The notes beneath the pieces are model-generated. The model had not been told where the DNA came from. It did not search any database and saw nothing but the letters and a program-made list of their open reading frames with translations. From a bacterium (lineage in GTDB: Bacteria > Electryoneota > B3-LCP): a stretch of 35,954 nucleotides of DNA. Below, piece after piece: positions 9,077 through 16,631 of this stretch (positions within the stretch are counted from its first letter, which is position 1; the number at the start of each line of letters is the position of its first letter). The stretch covers positions 1-35,954 of the forward strand of contig JAHJDJ010000299.1 of the NCBI GenBank assembly GCA_018812585.1. The letters are read 5' to 3'. A program made the position numbers and the translations under genes.

Positions 9077-10105
9077 ATGATTGGGGATCGACCTAATAAA
9101 TTCGCCTATCTGCACAAACCGGGCGCGCTGGAGATCATCGCAGAGCCGCTGCCTGCAGATCTTCCCGGGCCGGATTACGTTCGCCTGAAGCTGGCTTATT
9201 GCGGGCTTTGCGGGTCCGATCTGGCTTTCATCCAAGGTCGAAGAGGCGTCGTTTACCCCCGCTCTCTGGGCCATGAACAGATCGGCAAAGTAATCCAAAA
9301 AGGCGGCAATGTCAACGAAATAGAGGTCGGAAGCTGGGTCGCGGTCGATCCCAACACACGGTGCGGCGAATGCCAATACTGCCTGGCCGGAGCTTCCCAT
9401 CACTGCGAACGCAGCGAAGAGACGCGCTTCCATCCCCGCGGTCTGGCGAAATATCAGGACCTCCACCATTCTTATCTCCATCCACTCCCGATATTCAATC
9501 CCATCTATATAGGGGCTCTGGCAGAGCCGCTCTCCTGCGCTTTGCACGCCATCGCACGCGCCCAAATCAGCCCTGGCGACAACGTCCTCATATTAGGCGC
9601 CGGCAGCATGGGATCGATGGTTGCCTTTGCTCTCCTGAACAAATTTGACAGTCTGGCGATAACGATGCATGATACCATTCCGCAACGAGTTGACCGCTTC
9701 ATTCGTCATTTCCCTGGCAGAGTGAATAATTATGTTGTTGATGATATTCAGGACGAATATACTGCCATTTTTGAAGCAACCGGCGATCCTGAGGCGCTTC
9801 ATATCGCTACACAGAGCGTTGCGAAGATAGGCAAAATCGTGGTCATCAGCCGCTATCGCAACAGGGAAAATATCACGCTGCCAACCACATTGTGCCAGCA
9901 GGAAATCGACGTCAGATTTTCTCACCTTAACGGTCCTGGCGAAACCATAGATGAAGCCCTCGCGCTCTTAAAGCAGAATGGGGCGCAGGATTATCTTGAA
10001 CTCGTCGAAATTCACTCCCTAGATCAGATACACACCGCCATTCAGCGTATGCAGAGTTCATCGTATTGTAAAACCATGATAGAAATTGATGGTTCAATGG
10101 AATAG
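9077..10105 (+). CDS. Zinc-dependent medium-chain alcohol dehydrogenase
   Basis: 342 aa; YCGLCGSDLAFI, SLGHEQIGKV, structural-zinc Cys cluster CGECQYCLAGASHHC, NVLILGAGSMGSMVAF nucleotide-binding fold. Confidence 0.88.
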   Translation: MIGDRPNKFAYLHKPGALEIIAEPLPADLPGPDYVRLKLAYCGLCGSDLAFIQGRRGVVYPRSLGHEQIGKVIQKGGNVNEIEVGSWVAVDPNTRCGECQYCLAGASHHCERSEETRFHPRGLAKYQDLHHSYLHPLPIFNPIYIGALAEPLSCALHAIARAQISPGDNVLILGAGSMGSMVAFALLNKFDSLAITMHDTIPQRVDRFIRHFPGRVNNYVVDDIQDEYTAIFEATGDPEALHIATQSVAKIGKIVVISRYRNRENITLPTTLCQQEIDVRFSHLNGPGETIDEALALLKQNGAQDYLELVEIHSLDQIHTAIQRMQSSSYCKTMIEIDGSME

Positions 10106-10125
10106 ATATCAGAAGGAATAAGACT

Positions 10126-10977
10126 ATGCTAACCTCGATTCTGAACGGAGAACCCTTCCTGATTGCCGGCCCTTGTGCCCTGGAAACTGAAGAGATCACA
10201 CTTCAAGTGGCGGCGCGCCTGAAAACGCTCTCAACCTCTCTGGAAATTCCCATCGTATTCAAGGGATCTTATGCCAAATCCAACCGCACCAGCGAAAGTT
10301 CCTTTCACGGAATCGGCCTGGATTTAGGACTGGAATGGCTGAAGCAGGTTAAACAGCAGTTTGGCTTACCGGTCACCTCCGACGTGCACGAACTGGACGA
10401 AATACAGCCTGCCGCAGAAGTTCTGGATATTATTCAGATTCCCTCTCTGCTCTGTAAAAATACAAATCTATTGCATGCCGCGGGCGAAACCGGGAAAATA
10501 GTCAATATCAAGAAGGGACATTTCGTCACTGCTGAAGATATGCGCTGCTCGCTGGAAAAAGTAACCTCTCGCGGTAATGATAAGATTATGATCACCGAGC
10601 GTGGCACGCAGTTCGGCTACGGCGACATGATCGTCGATTTTCGCTCCATTGCTACATTGAAATCGTTCGGGTTTCCGGTGATATTCGACGCCTCGCATTC
10701 CGTTCGCAACACCTCCAGGAGATCGGAAGACGCCGCGGGTGGAACGCCGCAATCAATACCTCTGCTGACACGCTGCGCGGCGGCAGCCGGCGCCGATGGA
10801 CTCTTCGTAGAGACACATCCATCTCCACAGGATGCTTTGTGCGATGCCGTCTCTTCCTATCCCTTAATCGAAGTAGAGAAACTGGTGCGAACCTTCCTCG
10901 ATTTTCAGAAGTTTGCCCGCCAGCAGGATCGGCTAAATTCCGAGGAGTCGGCTGCAACCTATATTATAAAACGTTAA
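10126..10977 (+). CDS. kdsA: 3-deoxy-8-phosphooctulonate synthase-like (KdsA/DAHP synthase superfamily)
   Basis: 283 aa; LIAGPCALETEE, FKGSYAKSNRTS, VTSDVHE, QIPSLLCKNTNLLHAAGETGKIVNIKKGHF, GLFVETHPSPQDALCDAVSSYPL. Confidence 0.85.
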   Translation: MLTSILNGEPFLIAGPCALETEEITLQVAARLKTLSTSLEIPIVFKGSYAKSNRTSESSFHGIGLDLGLEWLKQVKQQFGLPVTSDVHELDEIQPAAEVLDIIQIPSLLCKNTNLLHAAGETGKIVNIKKGHFVTAEDMRCSLEKVTSRGNDKIMITERGTQFGYGDMIVDFRSIATLKSFGFPVIFDASHSVRNTSRRSEDAAGGTPQSIPLLTRCAAAAGADGLFVETHPSPQDALCDAVSSYPLIEVEKLVRTFLDFQKFARQQDRLNSEESAATYIIKR

Positions 10978-10989
10978 GCTGCCACTAAA

Positions 10990-12078
10990 ATGGAAAAATA
11001 TCTGAATTTTTCACCTGGCGCAGCGGATGCCGTCGATGTGTGGAGCCGTCACCTGGATAAACCGGTTCTATATCCCCGCGAAGGGAGCATAAAGCCGCTG
11101 CTGACATCTATCAAGCATAAACTGCAGCGCTTCTGCCAGACCGATGCGCAGGTTTTACTGCTCTCAACAGCCGGAACCGGCGCGCTGGAATGCGTCATCG
11201 CCAGCCTGCCGCAAGACAAGCGGATACTGGTCATCCAGAACGGCACCTTCGGAGAGAGACTGGCTGAAATCGCTCAACTTCACCAGAGAGACCTGACCCT
11301 TTTCGACTTGGGATGGGGAATTCCCTTCACCAGCGAATATGAAGCGGAACTGGAACGGATCTGCCATGAAGTACACATCGACGTGATTTTGGCGGTTCAC
11401 CTGGAAACGTCGACGACGTTGGTAAATGACGTCTCAGCTATCGGACGCGTCGCGCAAGCAGTGGGAGCGATCAGCGTTATCGACGGTATCTCAGCCATAG
11501 GATCGGTCGAATTGCGACTATTTGAATGGGGCGTCGATTGCTATGTGGCCAGCTCCTATAAAGCCCTGCTCTGCCCGGCAGGTTTGAGCCTGGTATTCGC
11601 CAACGACCGCTTCATTTCATCCGCACAAAACCGTTGGTCGTATTATTTCGATATGCAAAGATTAGCAAGCAAAGCCGAAAAAGACAGTTACCTCTGGACG
11701 CCGAGCGTTCTAAGTCTCTACTGCCTGGAAGACGTTCTAACCGGCATACTGCGTGAAACCAAAGGAAAATATTTCGAAAGAATCGAATCGAATGCAACCC
11801 TCTTCAGAGAGAAGCTAACGTCAGCAGGCTTCACTCTGATGGGTACGGAGGAAACCCTAAGTCCCTGCTTCACCGCTATCGAATTGCAGGATGATAACGC
11901 TGATCTATGGCTGCAAAGGCTGAAAGCCGACCACGGCATCGTCATCGGCAAGGGGATGGGCGAAACGGCTGACCAGTTACTGCGCATCGGTCATTACCCC
12001 CACCGCACGAAGGAAGAATTGCTGCATCTGGCTGAGGCTTTAACGAAGTGCCATAGGCATCCGGCCACTGACGGATAA
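10990..12078 (+). CDS. Class V aminotransferase (alanine-glyoxylate/2-aminoethylphosphonate aminotransferase-like)
   Basis: 362 aa; LLSTAGTGALECVIASL, LAVHLETSTTLVNDVSAIGRV, VIDGISAIGSVELRLFEWGVDCYVASSYKALLCPAGLSLVF (PLP Lys in SSYKAL). Confidence 0.85.
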   Translation: MEKYLNFSPGAADAVDVWSRHLDKPVLYPREGSIKPLLTSIKHKLQRFCQTDAQVLLLSTAGTGALECVIASLPQDKRILVIQNGTFGERLAEIAQLHQRDLTLFDLGWGIPFTSEYEAELERICHEVHIDVILAVHLETSTTLVNDVSAIGRVAQAVGAISVIDGISAIGSVELRLFEWGVDCYVASSYKALLCPAGLSLVFANDRFISSAQNRWSYYFDMQRLASKAEKDSYLWTPSVLSLYCLEDVLTGILRETKGKYFERIESNATLFREKLTSAGFTLMGTEETLSPCFTAIELQDDNADLWLQRLKADHGIVIGKGMGETADQLLRIGHYPHRTKEELLHLAEALTKCHRHPATDG

Positions 12079-12307
12079 TCTTTGCTACTTACCGCGACTT
12101 TATATTTCGTAATGTAATGGCAATCCTCGGCTTCTCCCTTCTATAGCTATGGCATCCAAAAAGCAATTAACCTCTTCTTTGGCACAATAATTGTGAAATA
12201 TTAAATATACTTAGATTCTAGGAAGGAAACAGTGTAAATTATGGACAATCATGAAATAAATGCACGATACTGATAATATTATCATTACTGTTGAAAGGAG
12301 GAATCCC

Positions 12308-14083
12308 ATGAAGGAATTCTTCAAGCTGGTCACTATATTACTACCCCTGACAGCATTCTGCCAGATAGGATGGATTGAACATCAAGTTAGTTCTTCCTAC
12401 AATGGTGCATTTGGTATTCATACAGCCGATGTCGATGGCGATGGCGATACCGATCTAGTCTCGGCGTCAGTCGACGATGATGAGATTACTTGGTGGGAAA
12501 ATATCGACGATTTCAATTTCATTCAACATGTCATAGATCCATTCTTCGATCATGCACATAAAGCCTACGGTTTTGATATTGATCAGGATAACGATATGGA
12601 CGTTTTAGGGACTGCCTTTTATGGCGATGAAATCGCCTGGTATGCAAACGATGGTCAACAGAATTTTACCAAGTACTCCATTCGTACAGGGTTTGATGGT
12701 GCCCGTGATGCTTATGCAGCTGATATCGATGGTGATACCGATCTAGACGTTGTCGGCTGTGCTCAATACGATCAACTCCTATGTTGGTGGGAAAATGATG
12801 GGTATCAGAATTTCATCGAACATTTGATCACGAATAACACAGTGGCTCCTCATTCTATATATCCTATCGATGTCGATAGTGATGATGATATGGACATTGT
12901 CTTCGGCGATAGAGATGCAGATGAGGTCTCTTGGTTTGAAAATGATGGCTCTCAAATCTTCACCCGGCATATTATCGATCTGGAATTTACAGACACCTGG
13001 GATGTCTTCGCGATTGACTTGGACCTGGATAATGATATCGACATTCTGGGCGCTGCACAACATGAAAATGATGTTTGGTGGTGGGAAAATGATGGCGAGG
13101 AGAACTTCCAACGGCATATCATTCCGGGAGAGTCGACGGTTGGAAGCCGTAATGTTCATGCTGTCGATCTGAATAACGACGGAAATCTTGACATAGTGGC
13201 GGCTTTTGATAATTGTAATGCAATCTTCTACTATGAAAATGACGGACAGCAGAACTTTACTGAATACTGCATGACAAATTATTTCAACGACGCCTTCGAT
13301 CTTTGGCCTGGAGATTTCAATGACGATGGCAACCTCGATATCGCTGGTACCGCATATGGTGGGGATGCCGTCTCTGTCTGGGAAAATGTTCCTATCGAAC
13401 TGGAATTAATCTTGGAACCTTACTTCCCGCCTGTTCAAATTCCTCCACAAGGCGGCAGTTTTGACTTCGGATTGGTGATTCGCAATCATAGCCAATTCAA
13501 CCTTAATTTCAACGGTTGGATAGAAATCGAATTACCGGGGGGTGCCTCAATACATACGATTTCGCTTCGCAATGATATGATGGTCTCTGCAAACGACTCG
13601 CTGGTCTGGTGGGACATGCTCCAAAATGTGCCTGCTAACGCACCGAGTGGCCTCTACCAATATATAGCAAAAATCGGCACTCATCCCTATTCAGTTTGGC
13701 AGCAAGATCAGTTTCAAGTTGACAAAACGGGCGCCTTCGTGAATAGTGAACGCGATTGGGATTTCACACTGACGGGATGGATCACCCAGGTTGAAAATCC
13801 GTATGAGTCATTAAAAATTGGTGAATACGGTCTGATAACCGCCAATCCCAATCCCTTCAATCCGACAACGATACTTAGTTACGAGTTGCGAGTTGCGGGT
13901 TCCGTGTTGTTGACTGTCTATGACATTCAGGGGCGCGAAGCAGCCAGATTGGTCAATGGCTGGCAGGAGGCAGGAATACACAAAGTAACTTTCGATGGAG
14001 CGGATTTATCATCTGGAATCTATTTCGTGCGTTTGCAGGCGGGGGAATTCACTGCCCTGCAGAAGCTGGTGTTGTTGAAGTAG
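12308..14083 (+). CDS. Secreted FG-GAP/VCBS-like beta-propeller protein with C-terminal T9SS (Por) sorting domain
   Basis: Start placed at MKEFFKLVTILLPLTAFC (signal peptide; GGAGGAATCCC upstream) rather than the ORF-track Met at 12260. Seven D.D.D.D.D ... WENDG-type repeats; C-terminus ANPNPFNPTTILSYELRVAGSVLLTVYDIQGRE...GIYFVRLQAG. Confidence 0.88.
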   Translation: MKEFFKLVTILLPLTAFCQIGWIEHQVSSSYNGAFGIHTADVDGDGDTDLVSASVDDDEITWWENIDDFNFIQHVIDPFFDHAHKAYGFDIDQDNDMDVLGTAFYGDEIAWYANDGQQNFTKYSIRTGFDGARDAYAADIDGDTDLDVVGCAQYDQLLCWWENDGYQNFIEHLITNNTVAPHSIYPIDVDSDDDMDIVFGDRDADEVSWFENDGSQIFTRHIIDLEFTDTWDVFAIDLDLDNDIDILGAAQHENDVWWWENDGEENFQRHIIPGESTVGSRNVHAVDLNNDGNLDIVAAFDNCNAIFYYENDGQQNFTEYCMTNYFNDAFDLWPGDFNDDGNLDIAGTAYGGDAVSVWENVPIELELILEPYFPPVQIPPQGGSFDFGLVIRNHSQFNLNFNGWIEIELPGGASIHTISLRNDMMVSANDSLVWWDMLQNVPANAPSGLYQYIAKIGTHPYSVWQQDQFQVDKTGAFVNSERDWDFTLTGWITQVENPYESLKIGEYGLITANPNPFNPTTILSYELRVAGSVLLTVYDIQGREAARLVNGWQEAGIHKVTFDGADLSSGIYFVRLQAGEFTALQKLVLLK

Positions 14084-14232
14084 CACTTAATTCTGGAGGT
14101 GGGATTGTCCTCAATCCGGCTCCGGATCTAAATTAAAATAATGGTGTTGTTGAAGTAAAATCCGCATTTAGTAATTGATATTTCAGTCAAATCATGCATA
14201 TATTACAGCAGTTCTAATATTTCTGGTGGCGT

Positions 14233-15231
14233 ATGCTTCGAAAAGTAGCGCTTAACCTGTTATTACTTACCGCTTCGATCTTATTGACTTTCATCCTCAT
14301 CGAAGTCGGTATGAGGTTGTTCGGGATTATATCTCGGACGCATAACGACCGCTATTTCACTCGTTGTCCGGTGGAAGGTTTGCCGCACGTTACCAAAGCC
14401 AACCTGTGTGAACCCGATTACCACACCAATTCCCGTCATCTGCGCGACAGGGAAATTCCGCTCAATAAGCCCGATAACAGTTTCCGCCTTGCAATCGTCG
14501 GTAATTCGGTGACGATTGGTCATGAGGTCGCGCAGCATGAGTTGTTCACCGAAATTCTGGAGGACAGCTTAAATGCCCGTTACCAACAGCGTCCCAGCAT
14601 CGAGGTGATCAATGCCGGACAGGCAAACTACGATATCAATCATTTTCTCCCCTTCACTGAATATTTCGTTTACCCCTACGATCCAGACCTCATTGTATAC
14701 CAGTTCTGCTGGAACGACATCGCTGCCCGAGCTCTGCTGCGTAAAGCTCGATTTCCAGAAGACGTTGGCGAGAAAAGTTTCCAGCGACTCCTGCTCATGC
14801 ATTCAGCCATTTACCTGAAGCTGTATCGCCTAAGCAACACCAGAGCTTTCGGCCAGAAGTTAGTCAATTATTACAAAGACGCCGCACTGATGAGTGAATT
14901 CTACCGATATCTATGGGACTGGGAGCGGGACGTCCAGAGCCGCCAGATCCGCTTCGCCATGATGATCGTGCCTTTAGGTATCGAGGTGGAAGCCACCGAC
15001 CGCTACCCAGATCTCGCCCGCCAATTTATCCATCAAAGAGGCCTTATAATTGCGGAATGCGAACGCAACGGTATCCCCGTCATCAACCTTTCCGAACCGC
15101 TGCGAGACCATTATTTCGCACACCATAAAACGCTCTACCTGGACCAGGGGCATCTCAATCCTCTCGGTCATCAGGTCGTAGCTAATGCTCTGTTCCATTC
15201 CCTTCCACTATCCATCAATTCCAATCCTTAG
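14233..15231 (+). CDS. SGNH/GDSL-family hydrolase (esterase/acyl transferase-like), N-terminal TM
   Basis: 332 aa; LAIVGNSVTIGHEV (GNS block), YQFCWNDIAAR (block III N), LYLDQGHLNPLGHQVVANAL (D..H block V). Confidence 0.82.
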   Translation: MLRKVALNLLLLTASILLTFILIEVGMRLFGIISRTHNDRYFTRCPVEGLPHVTKANLCEPDYHTNSRHLRDREIPLNKPDNSFRLAIVGNSVTIGHEVAQHELFTEILEDSLNARYQQRPSIEVINAGQANYDINHFLPFTEYFVYPYDPDLIVYQFCWNDIAARALLRKARFPEDVGEKSFQRLLLMHSAIYLKLYRLSNTRAFGQKLVNYYKDAALMSEFYRYLWDWERDVQSRQIRFAMMIVPLGIEVEATDRYPDLARQFIHQRGLIIAECERNGIPVINLSEPLRDHYFAHHKTLYLDQGHLNPLGHQVVANALFHSLPLSINSNP

Positions 15232-15340
15232 CCCCTGACACGCATCACTCCTTTAAATCTCAAACGCAAATTTCTATTTGGATAGAACTTAATTCGATAT
15301 TAGATTGTATAATTTACAGTAAATCATCAGGCGAAAACCT

Positions 15341-16552
15341 TTGTTCGAACATCTGGAAAACCCGACGGTACACATCTGTTCCATGGGCTGCGTTGAAAAT
15401 CAACTGGACGGCGTACGCATGGAGCGTTTCTTCGCGGCCAATGGCTGGAAACTATCGACAGACGCCTCTGAGGCTGACTTAGTGCTGGTCAATTCCTGCG
15501 GTTATACCGAATCTTTGGAAAAAAGCAGCCTGGAAGCTGTGGAAAAACTGAAAATAGATCTGAAGCCGGGCGCCAGGATTCATCTCGTCGGATGCCTGCC
15601 CGCTATCAATGCCGAGGCGGTCGGGGAGAACGACGGGTTGAAGGTTATTCCCCGGAATTTGCGTGTCCTGAACGATCTGATCGGCGCCAAGATTCCCATC
15701 GAAGAGGTCGAAGCCAACGCGCTGCCCCCCGACGAAAACCGGGTGGATAAGTTCCGTTCAGCCATGATTACGATTAAGCGCGGCATGGAGTTGATCGATA
15801 AAGCTGCGCCGTTTAAGCTGCCGCGCGGATTACGCCAATTCGGCAGCATCTACGACGACCGCGCCTATTACATTAAAATCAGTGTGGGCTGCCTGGGCCG
15901 CTGCAGTTTTTGCGCCGTGCGTCGTGCCAAAGGGAAACTGATGTCGCGCGATCCCGAACGCATCCTGCAGGATTTTGACGCCGGACTGAAATCCGGCAGC
16001 CGTGATATCGTCCTAAGCGCAGATGAATCCGGCGCCTATGGCCGCGACCGTGGTACGACACTTGCCGAACTGCTGCGGGAAATGCTGAAGCGCAGCGGAG
16101 ACTACCAGATCCTGCTGCGCAATCTCGACCCTGAATGGTTAATTAAGGATCTGGATAATCTGATTCCTCTTTTCCAGACTGGCCGCTTTCCCTATATTGT
16201 CTCCCCCATCCAAACTGGTTCTGAGCTGATTTTAAAGTTGATGGATCGCGGCTATACTTGTCAATCTGCCGCCGAAGCTTTCGCGCGTTTGCGCGCAGAA
16301 GTCCCTGATCTGATTTTGAGAACGCACCTGATTGTCGGGTTTCCCGGCGAAACAGACGCTCTCTTCCAGGAAACTCTGGATTACGCGCGGCGTCTTAAAA
16401 TCGATCATTTTAAGGTGCACGAGTTTTCAGCACGCCCGCACACCCGCGCGGCGAAACTGCCTGATCCTGTACCATCAGGAGTCATTAAGTCACGCGCTCG
16501 CCGCCTGAGACGATTGGGTTTAGAGATCTTCGCCCGATCTTTTTTTAGCTGA
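15341..16552 (+). CDS. MiaB/RimO-like radical SAM protein (methylthiotransferase family), TTG start
   Basis: 403 aa; UPF0004-type Cys positions (GCVENQLDG, NSCGYTES, GCLPA) and radical SAM CLGRCSFC; no C-terminal TRAM segment. Confidence 0.82.
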   Translation: MFEHLENPTVHICSMGCVENQLDGVRMERFFAANGWKLSTDASEADLVLVNSCGYTESLEKSSLEAVEKLKIDLKPGARIHLVGCLPAINAEAVGENDGLKVIPRNLRVLNDLIGAKIPIEEVEANALPPDENRVDKFRSAMITIKRGMELIDKAAPFKLPRGLRQFGSIYDDRAYYIKISVGCLGRCSFCAVRRAKGKLMSRDPERILQDFDAGLKSGSRDIVLSADESGAYGRDRGTTLAELLREMLKRSGDYQILLRNLDPEWLIKDLDNLIPLFQTGRFPYIVSPIQTGSELILKLMDRGYTCQSAAEAFARLRAEVPDLILRTHLIVGFPGETDALFQETLDYARRLKIDHFKVHEFSARPHTRAAKLPDPVPSGVIKSRARRLRRLGLEIFARSFFS

Positions 16553-16631
16553 CCCTTCGCAACAATGCTTGGCTGAATTCGTCCATTTAGAAACTAAAGG
16601 TTCTTAGTTCCGTCGTTCCCATGACGCATCA

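Noticed and set aside
8963-9565. 200-aa minus-strand ORF opposite ridA/ADH
   Set aside because: Spans two confidently called plus-strand genes; no domain signature.
12180-12195. TGGCACAATAATTGTG as a second sigma54 promoter upstream of the FG-GAP gene
   Set aside because: The -12 GC is GT here; too weak to call without expression data.
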